Source of the DNA: Trachythela sp. YZ-2020
Lineage: Eukaryota > Cnidaria > Anthozoa > Malacalcyonacea > Clavulariidae
Direction of reading: 5' to 3'
NCBI GenBank assembly: GCA_016169945.1
Contig: JADLSH010000199.1
Location: 3,744,501 to 3,808,500 of the forward strand
DNA length: 64,000 bases
A program made the translations under genes and the position numbers. The notes under the pieces were generated by a model. That model was given only the letters and a program-made list of their open reading frames with translations. It had not been told where the DNA came from and searched no databases. Below are positions 22,678-33,462 of this stretch, in pieces. Positions within the stretch are counted from its first letter, which is position 1. Each line of letters begins with the position of its first letter.

Positions 22678-25600
22678 ATGCATCCATCTCACCAGAGATT
22701 AGGGGTTGAAGTGTTTATACCTGGGGAAAATAATAACAGTCCTCCTTGTCCACATGGTAAGTATGCTAATACATATAGGTAGAGTTGGGCGATATTGAAA
22801 AAAATCATTTCATGATTATCGTCTACGAAATTATCACAATATTCGATAATATCGTGTTAAATCCAATGAAAACAATGACCAAACAGCTAATGACTAATGA
22901 TATATGCTATATCTTATTATAAACAACAGATTAAAGTAACTATCCGACTTGTAAAAGAAGTAATATAGAAACCTTGCTTTATTTCATCATTTCATACACC
23001 TCGGAAATTTTAAATGCATAAATACTAGCTTTTGTATCGTAATTCTAAAAACTATATTTTCAAAGAACTGTTTTTGCATTTTATAAAACCTATGTACAAA
23101 TGCGAAGCAATATCATGATAGTCATTGACCGTAACGATTATAACGATATATCGTGACTCAAGTTTCTACCTTCGATACAATAATCATGAGTGAAAATATT
23201 GCGATAGCATCAATATATCGAAATATCGCCCAAACCTACATATAGGAAGAGCTAGGGTAGCAATTAAGGAGGGTGGTAGTAATTTCTGCAAAACCTTTCA
23301 GGAGTATTCTCTTTATGCCTTTCTTAACCTGTTACCCTATTTTTATGTTTTCGAAACTAAATTTCACCAATAAACACTTAACATGGAAACATTTCAAAAA
23401 CACCAACCGATATATCTACAAAAAATCAAGAAAGTACATGCATACCGTAAAATTGTTACATCCAGTGTATTGCTTTTCTGGACTTTTTTGTTCTACTGCC
23501 CTCGAATAGATTCTCATTTCACAGACAAAAATTACTGGCAATTAAGGCTCATAGCTAGGCATATAAGGCACAAAAATCTGTAATTTCACCTCAGTGTCTA
23601 TCTGTGTTTATCCAGACTAAATTGTCTTCTCAATCATGTAGTCTACATTTCACTGGAACAAATATTGGTATGAAAATACCCTTAAAATACCACCCTCTGG
23701 ATAGACAAGAAATATTAGCACACAGAGAAGTAAAGCACTAAAAAGATTTAAAAAGGATTAAATTGATAAGAAAGATAAAATTTTGAAATAATATGTACTA
23801 GCTGATTACAGATTCAATTTAGTAAAAATGTTGCTACTGTACATGATTTAATGTTGGCACAATAGGCTTATTTTGTTATTTACAAAATTAAGGACCCATG
23901 TTGATGTTCGAGAGATATTTTGATTCAAAACCGCCAAGAAGATTTTACTCTTGCTCGGCGTGCAGGGATCGCAAGGAATGCAACTTCTTTCAATGGGAAA
24001 ATGAAACACCCTCGGTAGCATCTCAAGATGCACACAAACAAATCATAGAGGCATCAAGGCCATTGATTAGCCATACTCAATGTTGGAAGAGACTTAAACG
24101 TGTCAGAAGTTTAAAAGAAAGTCAACGGACATATTGCCACACTTGTGAACAACTAGTACTTCCGAAGGAAATGGATAAGCATAAAGTTCATGAAATTACT
24201 TGTGGAATTGCAGATGACATTCTCTCAAATCCAAGTTATCTGTTCAAGCCTTTGGACAAGAAGAAGTCATTTGCAGTATGTGATTTTCATTCTTTTCTCA
24301 TTGTAGAATTTAGATAAAGAACGAAATAATTTATCTGCGATAAAAAAGCCTATAGCTTGTGGCCTTAAAATTCCTTGTTATAAACTGCAATATTTATAGA
24401 AATGAGTTTGACAAATGAAAAATAATGTTTTTGCTCTTTTTTAGCAATATCTTTTTAGCAGCACTTCTGTGGACTTTCTACTGGAAACATTTGACAGACT
24501 TGGATACACAAAGATTTTATGCATTGGAACTCCCCGGTAACGATGCTAGCTAGTATAATTACATACTAATTAGTAAGAAGTACTGTATGCACCAATAGAT
24601 GGTAAAATCAATATGCAATTCATTGCACCCCTACCCTTTTCTTCCTTGAATGGCCTCTTTTGAGCAAATGCCTTTCATCCAAAGATTAGTTGGTGCAGAG
24701 GTTAGGTTTAAAATAGGAGTCCAAATAAAAGTTCCATCTTAAAACTCAATATTCGAGAAAAGTGACAGGAGACAAGATTAAGTATTTATACATACATGTG
24801 CGTCTAAACTGTAGAATACATGAAGCAATTCAGACCAAGAAAGTTGGTGAAATGGACAGCGTTCTGATGGATTTGGATCACAGATATGTATGTAACAGTT
24901 TGTTATTATATCAAACAACACAGTAATTATAAAAGGACAACTGAAGGTGTTAAGGAGTTTAAGGGAAGGTTCATTAATTACGATTAATTGGGTTGATTAT
25001 GCTCTTCTGCAAGCAGCAGTACCCCACCCCTCCCCAATCTCAAAAAAGTTGGCAATCCTTATTCTTAAGAATCCCCAGTCGGGCTTGAGTAGGCAAGTTC
25101 GCATCCTTTAAGTTACAAATTAATATATACTATATAATATGGATTTTGTAATGCATGAACACTAATAGATAACAAGTTGGAGATGTTTTCAAAACCTAAA
25201 CTTCAGACTAAACACCCTCGATAGCATTTATTAAATTAATTTTCCGTGCATGATTGTCTCATCCTGCAAGGGTATTGACCAATCACAGCTCGCGTAGTAA
25301 ACATGTTATTTAACTTATTTTATCAAAGCTCTTTCTGTCCAAAGGCCATGTTATGCACGAACGCAATTTCGGACACAGAGCGGTGTTAGGTAAAAAGTAT
25401 ATTCGCAGAGAAATTGTGAGCATGAATCTCGTTTTACTTTGCCGATATTTTTCTCACTAAACATGCCCAGAAGGCATCAAGGAAATAGATGAGAATGATA
25501 ATATCAGTGTAACGCGGGCCATGTTCACTGTCTTTCTGCGCGTAATGCATTAATTCCCACATATTTCTGTGCAGAACTAGACGTTGCATTGCAAGTTGTA

Positions 25601-28600
25601 GCAAAAATTGCCCCGTGTTGACATGGCCGTAAATATACTTGAATTTTGTTGCCATTATCCTTTATATTTGAATTTTTCAGGCACAATTCAATGAAGAAGG
25701 TCATTTTATCCACTATAATATGTTCAATCATCATTTTTTCGAGGAGGATTTGGCCAAGCCACTTCTTCAAAATTTCTTTCAAAATTCAAAACCAAAGTCG
25801 ATATTGATCGTCCTGGATCCGCCATTTGGTGGACTGGTTGAAGTTTTGGCTGCAAGTGTGCGGAAAATATGGAAACTGGCTGGTTGTAGCAAAGAGGATA
25901 AAGGTAACCAATGGCGAAAATTGATCTCAAAAAGTGAGTGGGGGGAGGAAGGGGGGGGGGGTGGAGCCTGCTAATAGTTATGGATGCATGTAACACGTTT
26001 AACGTTTTCAGGGCATTTCCGCATCATTTATAGTCACCTCCTGGCGGAAGCGTAACTTGGGTCTAACTGTTAGGGGCGACGATAGGCGGCCAAAACCAAA
26101 ATTGTCTATTGAGGCCCCATGCCGCTAGCGTGAATGCGCAGGTATCGAGTGCCGAAAGCACGAGGAGTCTCTGAAACGCCATTTCATACACTTTGGGGGA
26201 AGACTTTGCAGAATTCTGATGATCAGAACATGTCGTATAAGCAAAAGTGGAAAATCGCGGACATTTTTCAGTCCCAAGACCAAGTGAATTTGTTATTATA
26301 ATTGACACAGGAAGAATCTCATCAAACTACCAAATTTCAAACTTCGTTCTTTCATCTGATTTTGTTTTTTATATTTTCATTGTATGGTAGCTTCGGAGGA
26401 GCCTTTTGAACTGCCAACCTTTTGGATTTTTCCATATTTTATGGGAACTCATATTGTCGGAGAACTGCCATCGTTTAAGATGTGTGAGTTTAAGGTAAGG
26501 GATGGTATGATATGGTATGGTATGGTATGCATTTAATGGCAGTTTAAAATTAGTTATTGGTACAGGTCAGCGAAAAATGCAACAGTAGACCTAGCTTAAC
26601 CCTTACCCATCGTTTACCGGTAGTAGAAAAGTGCTTGTATACATCCGTAGGTATATCGTATTTCGGTCAACCTTATTATCTTAATCGCAATAAATCTCAC
26701 TGTTAAATCATGGCCTTTGCGTGTCTTGGCTTGTGTTTATTATCGGGTATTAGCGCATGCGCCTGTAAACGAGTGCGCGTTCAACCGGGGTAAGTGGGTA
26801 CCGTATCTGCTCGTTTTAGCGCCCTGGCGCGCATTCAATTTTAGTGTTTCGGACGCAGGCGGTGCTCTTTAATTAAAAAGTATCTTATTTGTAAAAGATA
26901 GTCACTGGAAAGAGAAAGAGAGAAGTTAGGCTTTTGATGTGTAGGCAAAGTTCACTGCCTTCGCTACCGATACTGTATAGGCATTTTGAAAGTTAAATGA
27001 GAGGACAAGTTAAATGAAAAAGCATTGAAATCTACTCACTTTGAACTTAAACTACTGTACTAAATACAAGAGAAAAAATTTCGAAGCTAATATTGAACAT
27101 TGAGATGCACTGCGTTTTTTAGTGTGCCTTCTCGAACAATTTTGTCTGACAATTTTGTCGAGTAATAATAAAACGAGTAAATAGTAATACGGTGCATGTC
27201 ACTATAGCCTGACTTGTAATGATTTCCCTAGGTTGACTATGACAATCATCCATTATACAAGAAACGTCACAGTTCCAGCGCCAAAACATCACCTGTCAGA
27301 ATTTTTACCAACGTTGCATTACACGATATTGCTTTGCCTCAAGATGAAGGTTACAGGTAAACTTCAGTTAATATACTTGAAAACAATATCTCAAAACGTT
27401 ATCAGGCGGGATTCGATGCAGTGAAATAGCTATACATTGTGTTGTCCAGTTCCCGGACAGTATCAGTATTAGGATAGTCCGGACAGCAAAATCTAAAGCT
27501 CAGCCTCAGGGCTCGAAATTAGCAACATGCCAATGGCCAAAAGCAGGCTGAGAAATGGCAGGCGAAAATAAGTTTGGTTGTCTCACTTCATTTGCTAAAC
27601 ACATACTACCATACGTGCATAATGATTAATGGAGAAATGTTAATACCAGAGTTAATAGTTAAACATGACAGTCAAGTAGGGCAAATACATATTACAAATG
27701 ATTGAAATGCGTGAAGAAAATTGACATTAATTTCTTTCATTGACGAGTGGGACCATTTTGGCAGTTCAGAAATGTTTTGCATGCCATAATTTATTTGTTT
27801 AAGGTGTTTGTAGATGGAAATTTCGAGCGAAAATTATATACATGCACTTTTTTAGACCTAGCCAGGAGCAGTTGCGAAAAATGCAACTGTAGGTCCTTTG
27901 GTATATGAATCGAACCTGCGGCCCTGCGATTCCGGTGCAGCTTTAACACCTTCAACATTCATTTCTATCGAGCGAGATGCCCAAAATTTATCATAATATA
28001 TTTGACCTGCCAAAGAGAAAATGGTTTGCCATGAGGCCATATTTGTTTTCTATTTCGAGCCCAGATAGCTAAACTTTTCTCTGAAGAATAGCAACAAAAT
28101 TTAAAGCAATAAACTTATTTCTGTGTTATAGTTTTGTAGCGTGGTAGGTAGAAACCTCAATGACATTGGCTGCATGGCAAACACGTTCTATTTCAATATT
28201 TTTCTATCCTAATGTAGATACTGTGAGAAATGTGAACGTTATGTGAATGAGAGCAATGTACACTGCGAGCTGTGTAATGATTGTACTTCAAAGGTATGGT
28301 TCAGTATATACTGCATGTATGTTAAAGGCAGAACTGGTAGTGTACTGGGGGTGGGACGATGGTTGTTGAATTTTCTTCCAAAACTTTTACCCTTGTTCAT
28401 AATATTAAATCTTTAACTTTTCTTTTTATTCAAGGATTATATACAAATGTGTAAATTTGTCTATATTTGCAACGTTTCTGCTTCAGGCTTATATTAATGG
28501 TGTTGTTGTTTTACATTTAAGGCATTGCGCAATTATTCGAGGTCATTCTTGTAAAACAATGACATTAATATAAAAGCCTGAAGTGCCCGAAATGTTGCAA

Positions 28601-31570
28601 ATATAAATATATTTATACCTTTGTATAATCCTTGAATGAAAAGTAAAGTTTAAGAAAAAAGTTTTAAGATATATACTGTACAGACTGGATTAAGAAATTA
28701 TTTACAGCATCAGGGAGATTTAATCGTTTTACTAGTTATACTTAATTTTGGAGATATAAGGACGGAAAATCCCTTTTGGAGGCTAACTTCCACAAGATAC
28801 CTATATTCACCTTGTTGGCCGATGACGTCACACTCTATATTCACCTTGTTGACCGATGACGTCACCCTCTATATTCACCTTGTTGACCGATGACGTCATC
28901 CCTCGAGTATACAGGAGACGTTGCGACTTCAGGTGACACTTGACTGGAGTGTCGAAATGATGGGTATGGTGATTGTAGTTTGGTGAATAAAATTCATTTA
29001 CTTTAAACAGAGTGGCGCGCGAAAACAAATCATTAATCAGTTAAGCCCCGCGGTCAAACGCGGATGAGAGTTGCAACTCTCGCTCGCGTTTGACCGCCAA
29101 CTCTTATCGACCCTCATGCACTTTCATCAACTTTTAGCTGGTTCAAATTTTGATGAGAGATTTTGCTCGTTTGACCGGTACGCATGCATGGTAACATCCA
29201 GTCAACTCTCATGCAACTCTTGTTCTCGTTTGAACGGGGCACGAGAGTTGATTAAACTCTCATGTAAACTCTCGCTTGCCAACTCTCATGCAACTCGTGT
29301 TCTCGTTTGAACGGGGCACGAGAGTTGATTAAACTCTCATGTAAACTCTCGCTTGCCAACTCTCATCAACTCTCATTCTCGTTTGACCAGAGCTTTAATT
29401 CATATTTACCATTACAGGATGGTCGCGTTTGGTTACATTGCAGTCTGTGTAATAAATGCGTGAAAAAAGGTATAACTAGGTTGGTGTGTGTTTGTCTGCT
29501 AGCATGATAACTCAAAAATGATCAAACTTTTTGATACGAAGATTTGTGGAGCTAACGGCTATAGGCCAAGGACAAATCGATTAAATTTTGGTTCAATTTC
29601 GATGAATATACAAAGGTTTGTCTTGTTTTCTCCGGCTGAACAGAACTCAATGTGTAATTAGAGACTAGAGTATGCATGATTACTTGACCTAATTTGCTGG
29701 CGGAGGTATGCAGTCTCTGAGTCCATTCTAGTACACACACGTAAAAACGCTCAAGTTGTAACAAACCTGCAGCAATGCTGTGATTTGTTCGCACTGCTTA
29801 TTCCCAGCTTGTTGACAAGTTGTCATCGGCTTGTTGACAACTTGCTACAAGGTTGTTGACTCAACAGACTTGTTACAAGTTGTTTCAACAACATGTTATC
29901 ATTCTGCAAACTTTGTGGCTTGTAGCAGCCTTGTTCTGGAGGCAAGGCATTCATGTGAAAAGAGTCAGCCAACGCTCTGCCGAAAAATATGGGTTTTCCC
30001 GCAGTGAGTGTTGACAGGGTGGATTAGGCCCCACAAGCATTATAGACTGCAGTTGAATATTTCTTATTGTGATTACAATTCAAATATTCATTTCACAAAC
30101 GAAAATGAAGGTACATGTGTGGAAATCTATTTTTTACGTGAAATCACTTTTTCAGGTCGGGTTCATTGTCAGTCATGTGATCGCTGTGAACTTGCGGAAC
30201 ACGTTTGTCAGCGGTAAGAGTCATAATTCTACAGTTCAGCGTATATGATATATCCTATCTAACTAGGTCGTTTATGCTTACATATCAACTACACACGTAA
30301 AAATGCACAAGTTGTAACAAACCTGCACCAACTTGTTATCAGAATGTGTTCGCACTGCTTGTTCCCAGCTTGTTGACGACTTGCTACAAGTTGCTACAAG
30401 TTGTTCCAAACACTTGTTACCGTCCTGCAATTCAACAACTTGTTAACAAGTTGTGAGTAGTGACACCTTGTAGCAACTTGATAAAATGACAACATTGTTA
30501 CAACCTGTTGACAAGCTTGCTACAAGTCTGTTGCGAACACATCTTAATTGTTGACAAGATCTTTATGTGTATAGTCTTAGACTAAAGTGTTTGCTACAGT
30601 AAATCTTAGCAGTGTCAATATCTTTGATGCAGTGAAGCTGGCATTCTAGAACGCCTGCCTGGCAGTCTAACCGCAGATCGGAGTACCTGTGAAATAGCCT
30701 GGAACGTTGTCTGAGGGACATTTTAGAACTGACAGTCTTACAGCTGACCACAGACAACCCAATTATAAGATCCTCTACAGTACAGTGTAAAAATATCTCA
30801 TTAGAAATGTGGTACCGAAATTCTTCATTTTGTGCTTATATTTGCACATTTTTGGCCATAACTTCTAAAGTTCTTGTCTGATCATAACATTTTTAGGGAT
30901 TGTACCGTAGGCAACATATCTATTTTTGATATCGTTTTTAGGTCTTTGAGAGGTTGTCATATCTGTGGAGATCTGGATCACAAAAGAAAAGACTGTCCGA
31001 AAAGACCTGACATTCCTTCAAGTGGAAAGAAAAGGTATAGAAATATCTCCGGATTTACTGAATGTTAGAGAATAACGACAAATATATATTTTAGGAGACT
31101 CATTCTTCCTAACACTGAACTGTAGGTTTGAAATCTGCCTGAGAAATATATTGAGCCATTGGGGGCCTCTTTGACCACTATCTAAGCAATCAGTTATTTT
31201 TCAAAAATGTTTTGACAAGCTGATGGTGATGATGCACCCTGCCTTGGTCGACGGTCACGTGCTCCCTCGTGACCAGTGCCCGCTCAGCACAACCCCCTAC
31301 CAGATCAAGCTGGATCCATCCCTGTCCCAAACTCGGACTCTAACAGATTTTAAGCAAAAGCAGTTCAAAACGACAGCGCTGCTGGATTACTGTGATAGTG
31401 TGATTATCACTCAAAATATATCAGATAGCCATACTTGTATACGAATGTATACAGTAATCTTATGCGTTTATAGTTTACTGGTAATCATACTATAGTACCT
31501 TTCTTTTAGGAAAAAGAGGAAAGAACAATCTTCCAAGTCAAAAAAGCGAGGGAGACTTTCAGAACGATAA
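22678..31570 (+). CDS. ZCCHC4: ZCCHC4, 28S rRNA N6-adenosine methyltransferase, 12 exons
   Basis: SAM-dependent enzyme that places m6A on 28S rRNA, acting in nucleus/nucleolus. Exons: 22678-22756, 23893-24275, 24445-24536, 24815-24887, 25681-25903, 26391-26494, 27232-27356, 28218-28293, 29418-29469, 30156-30213, 30942-31034, 31510-31570. All junctions are GT-AG with matching phase, giving 472 residues (human about 510). In order: GRF-type zinc finger (C24, H26, then [20 protein letters not shown] at 42-61); methyltransferase core with catalytic DPPFGGLVE from 255; the FWIFPYFM segment and [10 protein letters not shown]; a cysteine/histidine-rich cluster at about 360-421; a CCHC knuckle (C427, C430, H435, C440); and a basic tail. 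The order matches vertebrate ZCCHC4. Start: first ATG before SPPCPHG. The last three exons exist twice in the locus (second set 33916-35399), so the 3' end used could be either. Confidence 0.93.
22780..23238. mobile_element. Non-autonomous hAT-like element in ZCCHC4 intron 1
   Basis: 459 bp with terminal inverted repeats TAGAGTTGGGCGAT and ATCGCCCAAACCTA and an exact 8-bp target duplication CATATAGG (22772-22779, 23239-23246). The AT-rich interior contains many ATATCG motifs. It begins 23 bp after the exon 1 donor. Confidence 0.88.
25355..25645. repeat. Interspersed repeat, family R3, copy 1
   Basis: Lies in ZCCHC4 intron 4. Long stretches match 60817-61090 in the same orientation, for example TTTCGGACACAGAGCG, GAAATTGTGAGCATGAATCT and ACTAAACATGCCCAGA. 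Its end is about 35 bp upstream of the exon 5 acceptor. Ends and class are not determined. Confidence 0.7.
25910..26295. repeat. Interspersed repeat, family R4, copy 1
   Basis: Starts only about 7 bp after the exon 5 donor of ZCCHC4. Matches 63460-63805 in order and orientation: GGAGCCTGCTAATA, GCATGTAACAC, TTTTCAGGGCATTTC, then AATTCTGATGATCAG and CATGTCGTATAAGCAAAAGT. No long open frame is conserved between the copies. Confidence 0.72.
27845..28065 (-). repeat. Probable tRNA-derived SINE, minus strand
   Basis: On the minus strand a perfect RNA polymerase III B-box-like GGTTCGATTC (about 27906-27915) lies downstream of a degenerate A-box region. The tail CAACTGCTCCTGGCTAGGTCT resembles 26560-26590. 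It lies in ZCCHC4 intron 7. Confidence 0.4.
28801..28902. repeat. Three 34-bp repeats each with a TGACGTCA palindrome
   Basis: Units start at 28801, 28835 and 28869 with CTATATTCACCTTGTTG; each includes GATGACGTCA, the full cAMP-response-element palindrome. They lie in ZCCHC4 intron 8. The repeat is seen directly; a regulatory role is only inferred. Confidence 0.85.
29043..29395. repeat. ACTCTCAT-rich MITE, family R2, copy 2, with internal duplication
   Basis: Ends GCCCCGCGGTCAAACG and CGTTTGACCAGAGC form the terminal inverted repeat. A unit of about 73 bp starting AACTCTCATGCAACTC (29208 and 29281) is duplicated inside. The element ends 22 bp before ZCCHC4 exon 9, so it supplies sequence right next to the polypyrimidine tract. 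Confidence 0.8.
29736..30025. repeat. TTGTTGACAAGTTG-rich repeat, family R5, joined to a SINE tail
   Basis: Starts ACACACGTAAAAACGC and is made of ACTTGTTACAAGTTG-type motifs. The same family is at 30288-30575, 33240-33460, 33463-33700, 34049-34350 and 48340-48550, mostly with ATGTGTGTA-like right ends. At about 29940-30025 it abuts a segment (TCATGTGAAAAGAGTCAGCC, CAACGCTCTGCCGAAA) that matches the tail of the SINE at 39415-39600. Confidence 0.65.
30288..30575. repeat. R5 repeat in ZCCHC4 intron 10
   Basis: Begins ACACACGTAAAAATGC, ends with GATCTTTATGTGTATAG and is rich in AACTTGTTAACAAGTTG motifs. Its counterpart in the duplicated segment is 34049-34350. Confidence 0.65.
31215..31395 (+). 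other. GC-richer protein-like patch in ZCCHC4 intron 11, unassigned
   Basis: An open frame from about 31223 reads [18 protein letters not shown] and on through [18 protein letters not shown]. It is GC-richer than its surroundings. The duplicate at about 35055-35195 has a stop soon after, so it is not maintained. I do not recognise a family. It could be a decayed exon or an inserted gene fragment. Confidence 0.25.
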
Positions 31571-32711
31571 CTCTTTCAAACGATAACTCTTTCAAACGAT
31601 AACTATATATGTAAATGTACTGTAGGCCTGATATACAGTACCTGATTAGTAGGTTTTTGGGTTTTCCCAACCATCATCAAAATAACTGGGAATTTTCCAA
31701 CATGCAGACTTTTGCCTGGGTACTGGGTAGGCTTTCCAGTTGACCATTGCAGTACTGCTAGTTTGACTGAGTGCTGACTGTTGCTACAGTACTAATGCTA
31801 GCTTGACTAGTCTAGTACTTCGTCTCGTTCTTCGAATATCAAGACTCAACTCGTACACTTCACCAGGCTGGTGACATCAGGGTATTGCATGCATGAGACA
31901 ATTACCTGAATTAATCCAATATGTAATGAAAAGGCTCTGCGCCGGACATGTCCGGCGCACAACGGGTTTGTTGGCGCACAAATTGGCGCACAATTCCTAA
32001 AGTCGCAAATAGATTCTACATTCCATATGGGCTGCATTTACATTTCGTCTTGTTTTAAGCAGAAATAGGCAGAATTACTATTCCAACAACCATTCACTCA
32101 AGAACGCCTTGACAACATTTGGCAACGCCCTGAAAACAGCTCGAAACATTATACGATAAAACGATAGGCGTTCCATCGTTCAACTGGTAATCGCAGTATT
32201 AAACTATCAGTTTATAACTATATCTGTGACTATATATAGTCCTGGTCACGGGACATCCCTGGTAGGTACGAGCAGCCAATCAAAGCTCAGTTTACAACCT
32301 AACCCATCGCCCTTCAGCGTCAGTTGGTAAAATGTTTTACTTTTGTAAAATTTTGTCAATTTTAGTAAAAATTTAGTAATGATAACATTTTGGTAAATAT
32401 TTAGAGATTTTAATGACTCAGTTTTTTTTGGAAAAAAATTGTGTTCGCATTTTACAAACTTTCCAGACTGTGGTTATAAGACCATGTTACGAGTCACGAA
32501 TATTTCTCTTTGATCTTGACCCCAATTCCTAAAACTAACCCCTAATGTGTGCGTAACATGAACTTTTGGCTCCAGCCTGCAAATTCATGGAATGGGAAAA
32601 TAGCGGGTTTTCATGCAGGCTAACGAGGTTGCCTTGTCGGAGCCTTCTTGACACGAAATAGGGCAAGGTTCTGTTCAGAGGGTTCTATTGTTCCACAACA
32701 AATTAAGATCA

Positions 32712-32866
32712 ATGGCAAGCGAAATTAAAGACAGTGTGAAGGAATATTATGGCAAAATTTTGAAAACCAACGAAGATTTAAAGACAGATGCTTGTGTTCA
32801 AGTGGGTAAAGTACCGAAGCAAGTGAAAGAAGCACTTGATCTGTGTCACGAAGAAGTTGTAGCGAG
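32712..32866 (+). CDS. AS3MT: Duplicate first exon of AS3MT copy A
   Basis: Encodes the same 51 residues as the exon at 36660-36814, starting [17 protein letters not shown] and including the conserved cysteine C28, with donor GAG|GTACAT in the same phase. Nucleotide differences from the second copy are very few and silent (a leucine pair near the 3' end). It arose in the segmental duplication. If transcribed, it could splice to exon 2 at 37832, skipping the second ZCCHC4 3' exon set, or be a dead first exon. No exon 2 follows it directly. Confidence 0.75.
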
Positions 32867-32963
32867 GTACATTCCTTGTATTTACAACTATCAATTGTAT
32901 GCTTTGTGATTCAGCATCGAGTAAAATACTAAAGTAGCATTGCAAGCTAATGTTATAACAAAT

Positions 32964-33081
32964 TTATTATTAGCATGACAAAATTACTGGATGTTGATTG
33001 GTTGTGAGGAGTAACAATTGTTAATTTAATGATTTTCCCAAAACAAACAAAATGGCGGAAGTTTTGTCGTGCTAATAATAA
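32964..33081. repeat. Small foldback after AS3MT exon 1 (two copies)
   Basis: The arms TTATTATTAGCATGACAAAA and TTTTGTCGTGCTAATAATAA pair. The duplicated segment has the same element at 36912-37030. Confidence 0.7.
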
Positions 33082-33239
33082 ACACTCTTACTACTATTAA
33101 TCCGTAAGGGGCGGACCATTAGAAAAGTGATGTGGGGGTGGGAAAAGCAAGTAAAAAATAAAAGTGCGAAGTAAAAAATAAAAAATGCAAGAAATCAAGC
33201 CACTTGGCTCAAGAATTCAAAAAATGTCTGGGGGAGGTT

Positions 33240-33460
33240 GACAAATGACAACTCAAGGTTGTAACAATATTGTTATATCAAGCATGTAACGGACTTCTTG
33301 GAACAACCTTGTAACAAGTCTGATAATGCCTCAAGCTTGTTACAATTTGTTAACAAGTTGTTCCATACTTGTTGACAACTTGGGACAAGCAGTGCGGTGA
33401 CAACTTATTGACGGCTTGTTGGCAGACTTGTTACAAGTTGTGAGATTTTTGCGTGTGTAG
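33240..33460. repeat. R5 repeat at the duplication junction
   Basis: Rich in TTGTAACAAGTC motifs, ending TTTTTGCGTGTGTAG, directly followed at 33463 by the ACACACGTAAAAACGC start of the next R5 element. This tail-to-head contact marks the boundary between the two duplicated copies. Confidence 0.7.
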
Positions 33461-33462
33461 TA

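Larger units (their letters stand above)
29736..33232. repeat. Segmental duplication, copy 1
   Basis: Collinear and nearly identical to 33463-37184. Contains ZCCHC4 exons 10-12, the ZCCHC4-AS3MT intergenic region and one copy of AS3MT exon 1 (32712-32866). Differences are scattered substitutions and small indels. Both copies begin in a repeat of the CACACGTAAAAA...CAAGTTGTAAC family, which probably mediated unequal exchange. Confidence 0.92.
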
